DNA of 64,000 nt, from assembly GCF_007655135.1 (NCBI RefSeq), contig NC_045133.1, positions 20,929,845-20,993,844 of the forward strand. The letters are read 5' to 3'. The notes below the pieces were generated by a model. It saw only the letters and a program-made list of their open reading frames with translations. It had not been told where the DNA came from and searched no databases. Below, piece after piece: positions 36,151-47,474 of this stretch. The stretch is from Punica granatum. Taxonomy: Eukaryota; Streptophyta; Magnoliopsida; Myrtales; Lythraceae. Both the position numbers and the translations under genes were made by a program. Within the stretch, counting starts at the first letter, position 1. Each line of letters starts with the position of its first letter.

Positions 36151-38830
36151 AATATTTACAATTTTGAACACTCTAAGGGATATGTGTTCATAGGGGAACA
36201 ACCTGATGAGACTAATTCTGATATCAAAACTCGCAATGTGGACTTCTTGGGAGATGAATTCTCTAGTAAGGGGCAGGTTTCGAGTGACATAGTGATCTAT
36301 GAACAGGGAGACCCCGCTAATGGCGCTCCTAATGTCCTAGAAGAGGATGGGGAAGAAATTCCTCTACCTGCTAGGGTGAATGAGAGCGACATTATATATG
36401 ATGAACCTAGTTCATTGGATGGGGCGCCTGTCGAGCCTGAGTTACGCATGAGTAAATGTGGAAACATTCATCGTCGTCGATTTGAGGTTGAAGGGGATGC
36501 TTTCATGGTTTCTCCACAAGATGATAGAGAGTCGAAATCTATTCAAGAGGCCCTCTCATCCCCTGCGAAAAAAGAATGGACTAATGCAATGAACGAGGAG
36601 ATGGAGTCTATGAGGACCAATCAAGTTTGGAACTTGGTTGACCTTCCACCGGAGCTTAAAACCATTAGAAACAAGTGGGTCAAGCGCAAGGCGGATGGTT
36701 CTATCAAGAGATACAAGGCTCATTTAGTTGCAAAAGTTTCACCCAACATTAAGGTGTGGACTACAAAGAAATTTTTTCTCCTGTAGTTAGGTTTACTTTG
36801 ATCCGCATCATTTTAACTATTGTAAAAACAACATTTCTCAATTGAGAATTGGATGATGAGATCTATATGGATCAGCCATAGGGTTTTGGGGTCATACGAG
36901 GGGAGCACAAGGTTTGCAAGCTTCGAAAATCCTCACATGGCCTGAAATAATCACCCAGGCAATGGTATCCTAGATTCCGTCGAGTTATTACGTCTAATGG
37001 GTTTACGATGAATAATGAGGACCATTGTGTGTGTATATCAAGCGGTGCAAAGGAAATCTCTTGATCCTTTCTTTGTATGTCGACGACATTTTAATGGCTA
37101 GAAATGACGGCATCATTCGAGTGGACTCCTGGAAATGTCCCAAGAGAATTACATTAAGAAGATCCTTGAGCGATTCCATATGCATAATGACAAATCTTGT
37201 GACACTCCTGTAATTAAGGGTGTAAAATTCCCACTTTAGCCTACACAAACTTGAGTTCATTTGTAACCCAAAAGTTTAAACTAATAGGTTGTTGGACTGG
37301 TTTCTTTCTCAATTTTTCCATATGGGGCAATATATATCAACATCAGCCCTCACGTGGTAGTGTGCGGTCCAGCACGTGCCACGTGCCCTTAAACACTCAC
37401 CCTCAATAACTAACCTCGAGCCGTGCATCATCTTCCGTGCCTGGGTGAGGGGGAACAAATATGAAACTAGCATCGAGTTCCATACTCGGGCCTAACTAGA
37501 GATGCACCTTTAGCTACCTCGAAGCTGGACCGGGCCACTCTCGGGCCTAATTAACATGAGGCACACCATTGGCTACCTTGAAACCGAATCTGGCGTGGTG
37601 TGAGCCCACACGTGTGCGAGAAAGCGTAATCCGCTCTGATACCATGTAAAATACAATTAGGCCTATAAGCGATTGGGCTCATCTCCAACTCAAAAGCTCG
37701 AGTTACCAGGCTTATATGGACTTGGACTCAACTTTCAACTCAAAAACTCGAGTTGATGAATTATGAGATTCAATCCCATATAAACTATTATATTTTCTTT
37801 TATACTTCTGATGTGGGATTAACTTTTCCCAATTAACTCTTATCTTCCTAACACCCGCCCTCATGTGGTACCGTGTGGTCTTTCTTACGATTTGCCTACA
37901 CATGCCAAGTGAATCTTAACCGCTTGCCCTCAACAACTTACCTCGAGCAAGTCTCTATTCTCTTTCAGACTTTGGCCTTAACTACCTCGAGGTGGGTTTC
38001 TTCTTCCACACTCAGGCAATGGGGATCAACTACTACGAGTCGACTCTATTTCTGGACTCGAACTTCACTGGTGTGGTGTAGGCTTCTGCGCATACACGCC
38101 CCAAGATCATTACCATGGGTATCATCTTAAATTCTATTGGGCTTACATGGGTTTGGACTCAACTTTCAATTCAAAAGCTCACTTGAGCCTTAGTATGTAC
38201 CTAAAGACCGTAGAGGAAAAGTAACACATGTCATGTGTCCCCTATGCTAGCGCGGTTAGCAGCTTGATATACGCAATGATGTGTATTTGACCAGACATAT
38301 GTTACGTTGTAAGTTTGGTTAGTCGATTCCAGTCTAACCTGGGTCCTGCTCACTAGAAGGCAGTAAAGAGAGTACTGCATTACCTGAGAGGCACTATGTA
38401 TTATGTGTTTTGTTATTAGGAGTACTAATATATGCCCGATAGAGTATAGTGACGTTGATTAGGCTGGAGAAGTGGATGAACGCAAGTCGACTACTGGATA
38501 TGCCTTCTTACTGAATGGAGGCGATGTGACCTGGTTTAGCAAGAAGTAGACCTGCATTGCATTGTCCACAGTGGAGACAGAGCACATTGCATGCTCCGCT
38601 GCTGTGTAAGAAGCCGTTTAATTTAGGTGTTTCCTACAAGACCTTGAGGTTGCTACACAGGATTCTGAGCCTATCCTGATACACTGCGATAGCATGGTTG
38701 CCTTAGCTTAGGCTAAAGACCCTAAGTATCATTGGAAGACCAAGCACATTGAGGTCAGATACAACTTCATCAGAGAGAGAGTTGCGCGGAAGGAAGTGGT
38801 ATACACTCGACTCCCTTCATAGTGGATCTA
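36151..38830 (+). mobile_element. Decayed Ty1/Copia retrotransposon relic (pol fragments)
   Basis: The longest open piece (to 36786) reads through the region before reverse transcriptase and its start: EALSSPAKKEWTNAMNEEME, TNQVWNLVDLPPELKTI, NKWVKRKADG, YKAHLVAK. Beyond that, RT similarity continues in broken frames to about 37250 (YMDQP, VCKLRKSSHGLK). It resumes at about 38195 with the RT end and RNase H (KSTTGYAFLLNGG, TWFSKK, HCDSMVALA, HWKTKHIEVRYNFIRERV). Many stops and frame changes interrupt it. No LTRs were recognised at either edge. About 950 bp of unrelated sequence splits the relic (listed next). It is inactive and old compared with the Copia element at 41143-49137. Confidence 0.85.
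37246..38190 (-). mobile_element. TRIM/LTR-like insertion inside the Copia relic
   Basis: This segment interrupts the Copia pol similarity. On the minus strand it contains TGGTATCAGAGC (37644-37633), an exact initiator-tRNA-Met primer-binding site. This follows a block ending '...gtattttaca' that has LTR character and includes 'cccacatcag'. Two related blocks about 512 bp apart share 'gccctcacgtggtagtgtg' (37348) and 'gccctcatgtggtaccgtg' (37858), each followed by 'cctcaa' and 'cctcgagc' phrases. The insertion edges share 'agcct', a possible 5-bp target duplication. It has no coding capacity. The exact ends do not show clean TG..CA, so the boundaries are approximate. Confidence 0.5.
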
Positions 38831-39060
38831 GATCTAATCAGGGTCATGGTAAATATCAAACCCTATAACTGACCATATGAAATCTCTGAGCTTACATTCA
38901 TAGATCATCAAGACTTAAATTAGAAACCCCTTTTTATTTTAAGTCCAACCACCTTGGCCAAAGATTTCTTGATCAAGAATATAACTCAAATCTATAGGAC
39001 ATTTCCCGGTTTACTTAGGTCACTGCATCCTTTCTCAAATGATTAGCTACCTCTATATAT
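38831..39060. other. Residual flank between Copia relic and MULE
   Basis: These 230 bp contain no recognisable pol similarity. They could be LTR remains of the Copia relic or ancestral spacer. The last nine bases (tctatatat) would be the left target duplication of the MULE if its end is at 39061. The right partner is lost. Confidence 0.3.
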
Positions 39061-39560
39061 GAGAAAACTATCAAAATGGTCATCAAAAGATTTTAAAACT
39101 AACAAAATACTACTTGAAAGTTATTTTTAAACAAAATGATCATTGAAAGATCAGAATCCATAACATTTTGGTACCACTGTCAAGATTTCGTAAGTGCCGT
39201 TACAAGAAAATGACGTGGACGCTTATGTGGTATCTAGTAGGCAAACGGCCCCGATTAACGGTACACGTCATCATGTACGACGTCGTTTTTGTCACCCCAG
39301 TAAAAAAAAAAGGTTTTACCTAAAATCGTCGTCACCTTCCCTCCCACCCCCATCTGCAGTCAATTAAGGCAAACAAAATACAGAGAGCTCAACAGGAGAG
39401 TTTGGGCAAGCGAAAATCAGGGAAATTAGGGCAAGCAGCGGACTCACACCAGAGGAACCCGACATCGCCTCCCCTCAGAAGAGTCGGCGACGCTGGTCGA
39501 CCACCGCACGGGCGCCGCACTCAGGCTAGACGAATTTCTCGAGCTTGGGTTCGACCACCA
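39061..39560 (+). repeat. Left terminal inverted repeat of the MULE
   Basis: From 39103 inward the sequence is the near-identical inverse of 53893 downward: caaaatactacttgaaag, ccataacattttggtacca, aaaatgacgtggacgctta, caccccagtaaaaaaaaa. Similarity is strong to about 39460 and patchy to about 39560. The outer part is built of short related blocks starting 'caaaat' (39072, 39103, 39132). The left copy holds one outer block (39061-39102) that the right end lacks. Confidence 0.88.
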
Positions 39561-40057
39561 ATTTGGTCTTTCCTACAATCCTAGCTGCAGTTCATCTGCA
39601 ACCTCCATTGCAATCCAGACGAGTTCATCCCTCTCGAGGTTAGTAGGTTTTCACTTGATTTGGTGATGAATGGTAGGTTTAAACGGTTGGTGTTGCTCGA
39701 AGTCGAACATGAATAAGAAACCGATTGATTTTCACTCGTGCTCCTAAAAATTTACACTACTATTTCAATATGATACCTTCTGAATCTAGATAGAGCACAA
39801 CTGTTGAGGCGATGTGCATTATTCTCTCTGTCGTTGACATGCAAATCTCAACAAGTTGATGGTCCTTCGTGAGGATGTTGCATTATTCTCTCTGTCGTTG
39901 TCCCCAATTACATTCTTGTGTCTTGCTTTTACTGTCGGTCAACCTTAATTTTGATTGCAGTAACATTTCGATGGGGGAAGGAGAGGATGATGAGAATAGG
40001 GAATGAGCAAAGGAGTTGAGGGTGCAGAAGAAAGTCGAACAAGGTATCACCTTCAAA

Positions 40058-40507
40058 ATGAGCTCGCATTCCCATCGCTCGCACACCCATTGCTGCAAAT
40101 GCCACGATGTGTATGATAGTTTCCCTATGAACCCTGATCAAGCCTCAACAACCTCCAAGTACAGTTGTTCGAGCATGGACAAGGGTGATTAGACCATGGA
40201 TAGAGGTGGAAGCATCCTATGTTATTGCAGAATGCCAGCATTGAGGATGATATCAAACATAAAAGTAAATACATGGCGTTCATTTTACAGGTGCCCTTTT
40301 TGGAATGATTATGCAAGGAAGTGCAAGTATTTTCAGTGGGAGGATGAGTTGTATATCAGTAGAAGCTTGTCCCAAGAATTGAAGATAATAAGTAAGTTAA
40401 GGAAGAATTTAGAGATGAGAGAGATGCAGCTAAAGAGGTGGAGGCATTTATCTTTCGTTTTAGCTATGACAGTGGTTGTATTAGAATGCTTGGTTATGAT
40501 GAAATGA
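40058..40507 (+). pseudogene. GRF-type zinc-finger protein carried by the MULE, one in-frame stop
   Basis: The frame opens at ATG 40058 and begins MSSHSHRSHTHCCKC. It meets one TAG at 40191-40193 and resumes in the same frame at ATG 40196 for 103 codons. The second part has the GRF zinc-finger pattern: CYC, then FYRCPFW, then RKCKYFQWEDE, the C-x-C...C...C arrangement ending in the FQW-D/E signature. A heptad-like helix follows (SQELKIISKLRKNLEMREMQLKRW), then a hydrophobic end (LSFVLAMTVVVLECLVMM). Small plant proteins with one GRF finger, a coiled coil and a C-terminal hydrophobic segment are common and often linked with Mutator-like elements. GRF fingers bind nucleic acid in other proteins. 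The downstream ATG could still give an intact finger. Confidence 0.72.
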
Positions 40508-41142
40508 AGTATGATTGTTTATGTAATTTGTCTATGTGGTCTGTTAGGGAGTTGCTCTTTGTCTAGTGACTGATGTAATTCCTCTAGTTAAGGAATGATT
40601 TGTAGTTGCAATGCAAATGCAAATGAATTTGGTTGGATTTGGTACTAAATTCTATGCTCAAATAGAGATATCACTTCTTGTACTGAGTGACAGACAATTC
40701 ATATCAGGGATAAAATCATTCCTTTGAATTCAGCCATTCCCGGGATACAGGCTATGAACACACAGTGGATTAGGCAGATTATAATTCCAATGGCATCTTA
40801 CCTCTCCAATGAATGGATGAAAGTAAACAGAAATGAAATAATAACATGAAAGAACAGAGAGAAACACCAAAGAGTTTAGGTTGTTAAAGCAAATTGTTTA
40901 GCATTCAATGCTGTCTCCAAACACATACCAGTACAGGAAGCTTCAATTTATGCCTCAACTTTGGACCAAACCAAATTACCAAAATACAAACTTCTCATAA
41001 TCATTCCCAAAAAATTTAATCATCCTAATAATTGCATTGAGCATATGACCTATACAAATCCTAACAGCAGCTCATTTATACAATTGCACTTAAACCACTG
41101 CTGCATTCTCTATACAAAAACCATCAAATGTAACGAACAGAA
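40508..41142 (+). other. MULE interior 3' of the GRF gene, up to the Copia insertion
   Basis: This is noncoding sequence between the GRF-finger gene and the Copia element, probably the two convergent 3' UTR regions of the MULE. The last five bases (41138-41142, CAGAA) are one target duplication copy of the Copia element. Confidence 0.5.
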
Positions 41143-42805
41143 TGCTAGTTTCACAGGATCTACGGAAGCGTAAAAGGAACAGAAATTCAAAATTTCCTAC
41201 CCGTGAAACTAATTCCAAGACCTACTAGAAAAATAAGAGTAAATAAAAGCGTACCTGGAATATTTAAAATTGTCGACCAAGCGTCCCACGCGTGACGCCT
41301 CTACCGGTGTCCACACCGACTTTGTCGACGAGTCTTCGAGATCGGCGGTGCTAGCGACCAACACTCGAAAGAAACACCGATGCAACACCCGAAATTTTTA
41401 AGACTAATGGACCTAATTTGAGTTGAACAATTCAACCCAAATTATATATATACTTTATATGCATATATATGCACGCACACATATATCAGCACATATAAAT
41501 ATGTGTTGCTTTTTATATATAAAAAGTATATGCATATACAAACATTATATATATACATTCACACACACATTTATCCATACAACCTCACTGCCCCTTTTTA
41601 TAAGCAGCTGAGGGGGGAAGAAAATTTGTAACCCACCGATGTGGGACAAAGAATTAAGAGTTTGAAATTGCCATGTGTCATCACATGGATCGTGCATCAA
41701 TTGTGTCCATTTAATCTAATAAATCGAGTCTAATTAATCGACAAATTTAATCTCATTAAATATCCGATTAATTGATCGCACCATAAATCATCTAATCTCT
41801 ATTAGACGATTTTGTTTGTTTCAAAATATCTCATCAATTTAGTCGTCGTGTGTGACCCTGTAGGTTCCCAATTACGTTGATAGTAATATCGAAATCTCTA
41901 TTTCAATATTACAAACAGTGAGCGGCATCTAGCAATGCATCAATGTTACTCAAGTAATCGGAAAGTCAATTTCTCGACGAACCTCGTGACCTACGTTACC
42001 GTGTAATATAATCCCTTTGTCCTCTATATCTCTATTGAGCCCAAGGCATGGTCGATGACATCCTTGTATGGCTCAATATCTCTTTTTCTTGGTTTACCGG
42101 TTAAGTCTATCAGAACAAATGAGCTCGATATCGTTATATCGACTCATTTGGGTATGCATACACTTTTAGACTTAACCACCAAGTGGCCGTGAGATATCGC
42201 TCCCGTTTCGTAGGAGGGACAAATCCTATCTTGATCACTCACATTCCTCTCCATGCTCTGTGGTATACCCAATAACTGTCTTTATAACCATCCTGTTACA
42301 GTGGCGTTTGACAGTATCAAAGTATATGACATTACATGTAGGAATCTATGGTGACCTCAAGTCAAAGGACCATTACACTATAGTCACTTTGAGATATGCT
42401 AATGACAGTCACGTAACAACCCATGTAGCAATCTCATGGTGGATCAGTCCAATACACATTACTCTTAATGTATACATGTGGTGTGATTTGATATCTCCAT
42501 ATCCATGACCTATGAGACTTGGTCATCAATCAACACTCACACTAGTCTAACCGTATTATCGTTGTCCTAATTAACGATAATACTTTGACTATGGACATTT
42601 AGGAATAATGTTCATTAATTATAGGATCTCACAATCAAGTCACACTTGATGCCTATTGAACCTACTATTCCAAGGACATTATTGTGTAAAATCATATTTA
42701 GCGCAATCTACACAATAACAGATATGCCTCGTAATATAATGAAATAGATATCATATTACAGAACTGATTATAGATTGCCTCTAGGGCATACACCAATTCC
42801 CAACA
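41143..42805 (-). repeat. 3' LTR of the Copia element
   Basis: It is 1663 bp long, starts TGTTGGGAATTGG and ends ACTAGCA on the minus strand. It matches the 5' LTR at a constant offset of 6332 bp with no gaps. The two differences noticed lie near 41230 (a against g) and 42269 (g against a). A (TA)-rich block at 41442-41570 lies in the LTR and includes TATA-like sequence. Confidence 0.96.
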
Positions 42806-42817
42806 ATCTCCCACTTG
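42806..42817 (-). other. Polypurine tract of the Copia element
   Basis: The minus-strand sequence AAGTGGGAGAT directly precedes the 3' LTR (TGTTGG...). This is the standard position and composition of the plus-strand primer in plant Copia elements. Confidence 0.88.
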
Positions 42818-42819
42818 CA

Positions 42820-45800
42820 CTAGAGCCAATCTGGCATCTGTCTAATGCCAATAGATCTAGTGTGAGCCTCGTGCTTGCGCTGCACAAGAGGCTTCGTAAG
42901 TGGATCTGCGAGATTCTCATCTGTTGGTATTCTGCATATCTTCACATCTCCTCTGTCGATGATCTCGCGAATGAGATGGAAGCGTCTGAGTATATGTTTG
43001 GATCGCTGGTGAGACCTGGGTTCCTTAGCTTGCGCAATGGCTCCATTGTTGTCACAATAGAGATCCACTGGGTCTGCGATGCTAGGAACCACAACAAGTT
43101 CTGTCACGAACTTCTTGATCCAAACGGCCTCTTTTGCAGCGTTAGAGGCAGCAATATACTCGGCCTCTGTGGTAGAATCGGCTACTGTCTCCTGTTTGGA
43201 ACTCTTCCAACTCACAGCACCTCCATTCAGGCAAAACACATACCCTGACTGCGATCTACTGTCGTCCTTATCGGTCTGGAAGCTAGCATCGGTGTAACCT
43301 CTTACAACGAGCTCTTCTTCGCTTCCATATACCAAAAACATCTCCTTAGTCCTTCGTAAGTACTTAAGGATGTTCTTTACTGCAATCCAGTGTCTTTCAC
43401 CTGGATCTGATTGGTATCGACTCGTCATACTCAAAGCATACGAGACATCTGATCGAGTGCATAACATAGCATACATGATGGATCCAATAGCTGACGCATA
43501 TGGAATCCTATTCATGCGGTCCCTCTCCTCTCGAGTAGAAGGACACTGAGCCTTCGAAAGGCTTATGCCATGTAACATAGGCAGCGACCCTTTCTTAGAA
43601 TCCTGCATGCTAAATCGCCGAAGCACTTTATCTATGTATGCACTCTGACTTAAGCCAAGCAGTCTCTTGGATCTATCTCTATAGATCCTGATACCTAGCA
43701 CGTAGGTAGCTTCGCCTAAGTCCTTCATAGAGAAACACCTTCCCAACCAAGTCTTCACAGACTGTAAGGAAGGAATGTCATTCCCGATCAGAAGTATGTC
43801 ATCTACATATAACACCAGGAAGATTACTATGCTCCCACTAACCTTCTTGTAAACACAGGGTTCATCTTCATTCTTAATGAAACCAAACTCTTTGATTGCA
43901 TCATCAAAACGAAGATTCCAGCTCCTAGAAGCTTGCTTCAGTCCATAAATAGACCGTTGTAGCTTACAAACCTTTCCGGCACAATGTGGATCGACAAAAC
44001 CCTCAGGTTGTGTCATAAACACATCCTCGAGGAGCTTCCCATTCAGGAAAGCAGTTTTGACATCCATTTGCCAGATCTCATAATCATAATAAGCTGCAAT
44101 TGCAAGCAAGATCCTGATGGATTTAAGCATAGCTACCGGGGAAAAGGTTTCGTCATAGTCAACACCATGAACTTGTCTGAAACCTTTTGCCACAAGTCGG
44201 CCCTTAAAGGTAATCACATTACCGTCCATGTCAGTCTTCTTCTTGAAGACCCACTTACACCCAATGGGTTTTGCCCCTTCAGGTGGATCAACCAAAGTCC
44301 ATACTTGGTTAGTGTACATGGACTCCATCTCAGATCTCATGGCCTCCAGCCATTTCTCAGAGTCTGGGCCTATTACGGCTTCCGCATAGGTTGTAGGCTC
44401 ATCATTATCTATGAGCAATACGTCATTGTCTTGAGTCACGAGAAATCCATATCTCTCGGGCTCATGACGTATCCTACTAGACCTACGAGGCTCCTGTGTC
44501 ACCTGTGTAGAAGATTGTGCCACAACAACTTGTGGTACTTGTTCTGCAACATCGCCCGTCGATTGGTCAATGTCATTTTGTGGTAGAACTTCCCCAAGTT
44601 CTAATTTCCTCCCACTAGTTCCTTTGAAGAGAAACTCTTTCTCAAGGAATACCGCAGTTCGAGCGACAAACACTTTGCCCTCGATGGGATTATAGAAATA
44701 GTATCCTCGAGTTTCCTTAGGATACCCCACGAAGTAACATTTGTCCGATTTAGGGCCAAGCTTATCCGAAGACAATCTCTTCACATAAGCTTCGCAACCC
44801 CATATCTTTAGAAAAGACATCTTGGGACGTTTCCCATACCACATCTCATATGGTGTCCTTTCAACTGATTTCGACGGAGCATTGTTTAATATGAGAGCAG
44901 CTGTCTGTAGAGCATATCCCCAGAAGGAGTCAGGTAAGTTTGCATGACTCATCAAAGATCGAACCATATCTAATAAAGTTCGATTCCTCCTCTCAGCTAC
45001 ACCATTCCATTGTGGTGTTCCAGGTGGAGTCAGTTGAGATAAAATCCCACACTGTTTAAGATAGTCAGCGAACTCATAGCTCAAATATTCACCTCCTCGA
45101 TCTGATCGAAGAACTTTAATGCTCTTACCCAACTGATTCTCCACTTCATTCTTAAATTCTTTGAACTTTTCAAAGGATTCAGATTTGTGTTTCATCAAAA
45201 ACACATATCCAAATCTACTGAAATCATCAGTAAATGTAATAAAGTAGAGATACCCACCTCTAGCAAGCTTGTTCACTGGTCCACATACATCGGTATGTAT
45301 GAGAGCCAAAAGATCACTAGCTCGCTCACCTTTTCCGGTAAAAGGGGCCTTAGTCATTTTCCCCATTAAGCAAGGTTCGCATGCCTCGATCGATTCTAAA
45401 TCAAACGAGTCCAGTAATCCATCCTTATGGAGTCTAGAGATGCGATTCTCGCTAATATGGCCTAAACGACAATGCCAGAGGTAAGTCGGGTTCGAATCAT
45501 TAGATTTGAGCCGTTTGGTTTCCACATTATAAATAGGCGTATCTAGATCAAGAACATACAGACCATTACTTAAATGTGCACTGCCATAATATACATCATT
45601 CATGTACATAGAACAACACTTGTTCTTTATAGTGAAACAAAATCCCTTCTTGTCCAAACAAGAAACAGATATTATGTTTCTACTAATAGCAGGTACATAA
45701 TAACAGTCGTTAAGATCTAATACAAGCCCAGTAGGCAAAACTAGGTGATAAGTCCCTACAGTTAATGTAGCAACTCTTGCTCCATTTCCAACTCGTAGGT

Positions 45801-46797
45801 CCACCTCGCCCTTTGTCAACGATCTACTGTCCTTTAGGTCCTGCATATTTCCACAAATATGAGCACCACATCCGGTATCTAATACCCAAGATGTAGAAGT
45901 AGTAGATACATTAATCTCTATAACATGGATACCTGAAGTGGAAGTCTCACTTCCCTTCTTCTTCTTCAACTCTTCCAGGTATATCTTACAATTCCGCTTC
46001 CAATGTCCAGTGTTGCCACAATGGAAGCAGTAATCATTCTTCGCCACCTTGGCTTTAGGCTTCAACGCACCCAAGTCAAAATTGGATGCACCTTTAGCCT
46101 TCTTGCCTTTACTCTTGCTCTTGCCCTTTCTTTTGGTCCCTTGGACCATTAGAACGGACGTCCCCTTGCTGATATCATGCTCAGCTGTTCTCAACATGCT
46201 AAGCAGTTTAGGCAATGGTTTATTGTAGTCATTCATATTATAGCTCATAATGAACTGACTATAACTGCTGGGCAGCGACTGTAGGACTAAATCTGTGGCC
46301 AACTCTTGACCAAGAGGAAATCCCAGTCTTCCCAGAGTCTCAACGTACCCAATCATCTTGAGTACATGAAGACCCACCGGGCTACCCTCAATCAACCTTG
46401 CCTGAAAAAGTGCTTTAGAGATCTCGAATCTCTCATGTCGGGCCTGCTCTTGATAGAGCTGCCTGAGATGCACGATCATATCGTACGCCTTCATGTTCTC
46501 GTGTTACTTCTGAAGCTCCGAGTCCATGGTGACTAACATGAGACATCCGACGTTTACGGCATCATCATGATGCTTACTATAAGCATCTTTCTCAGCTTGG
46601 GGGGCATCGTCAGGCGGTGGCGCAAGAAGAGGTTGCTCTAAGACATATAGCTTCTTTTCTTGGGTGAGAACAATTCTCAAGTTTCGATACCAACCAAGGA
46701 AATTATTCCCTGACAGTTTGTCCTTATCAAGGACGGATCGCAAACAGAAAGTACTAGAAGTGCTCCCTGCCATGGTAACTACCATAGAAATATACAA
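42820..46797 (-). pseudogene. Copia gag-pol polyprotein, interrupted by one stop codon in gag
   Basis: The frame starts at the ATG near 46770 (MAGSTSSTFCL), or 46797 for the longest form. It meets a TAA at 46506-46504 after QK and continues in the same frame for 1224 codons from ATG 46494 to the stop at 42820. Domains in that second part are gag, a CCHC knuckle near residues 156-169 (CFHCGNTGHWKRNC) and protease (SWVLDTGCGAHIC, Asp near 206). Integrase follows, with its zinc site (HCRLGH...CEPC) and core motifs HTDVCGP and LRSDRGGEY. Reverse transcriptase has KWVFKKK and YVDDILLIG, and RNase H has GYTDASFQ and STTEAEYIAAS. All pol catalytic motifs look intact. The single nonsense codon should stop normal translation of this copy unless it is read through or complemented in trans. 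Confidence 0.93.
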
Positions 46798-47460
46798 AAT
46801 AAGTATTATGACACAACAATATTTAATGAGGACTTTATAAATATTGCTCCCACTATTTATATCAAATCAATGACCCTCAACATTGATTCAGAGAATATCA
46901 TTCTCATAGTAGCTCAAGATCCATATCTCACCAAGCTCTGAGTCAGCGAGGGCTGATTCACCCAGAACTGGCTATTTAGGTAGGGAACTCACTTTCCCAA
47001 TTGCATCACATGCAACTCTTGATTAGTTGAGTGAATAACTCCTTATTCAAATCTATCTTATAGATCGATACCCAACTACATGCCTCTGAACTCCTAATCC
47101 TATTAGGCTTGCTCAGTTAAGTCCGACCCACTGGTAAACACAACGTCTTACTAGGATAGATAAGGGCATCCTGCGAAGGCAAGGTCTACACACTCATCGA
47201 TCTTGGTCTTGACGAGCGTTACACGGTGGAAGGATATGGACTTAATATTTTGAGGGATTTGATTAACATTTAATCGATCTCACTATACACTATTATGTAA
47301 CTATTACATAATAGTCCACACGTATAACTATTATACTAACACAACTAGGACATAGTCCATGTCTAACAGTCATGCACCGCAAATATCAAACATAATCATA
47401 CCAGTACCAAGCATAAAATCATATTTTATGCTATTATCTACTCAGACTCTAACTAGCTAG
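46798..47460 (-). other. Untranslated leader of the Copia element
   Basis: This is the region between PBS and gag start, where Copia elements carry packaging and dimerisation signals. Nothing specific can be pointed to by eye. Confidence 0.6.
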
Positions 47461-47472
47461 GCTCTGATACCA
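47461..47472 (-). other. Primer-binding site of the Copia element
   Basis: The minus strand reads TGGTATCAGAGC two bases after the 5' LTR. This is complementary to the 3' end of plant initiator tRNA-Met (GCTCTGATACCA), the usual Copia primer. Confidence 0.95.
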
Positions 47473-47474
47473 AT

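Noticed and set aside
42260..42508. 82-codon frame in both Copia LTRs (also at 48592-48840)
   Set aside because: It is present twice only because the LTRs are duplicated. It shows no domain, and LTRs of this type do not normally code for protein.
43984..44586. Plus-strand 200-codon frame
   Set aside because: It lies wholly antisense to the reverse transcriptase region of the intact Copia pol frame and has no motif of its own.
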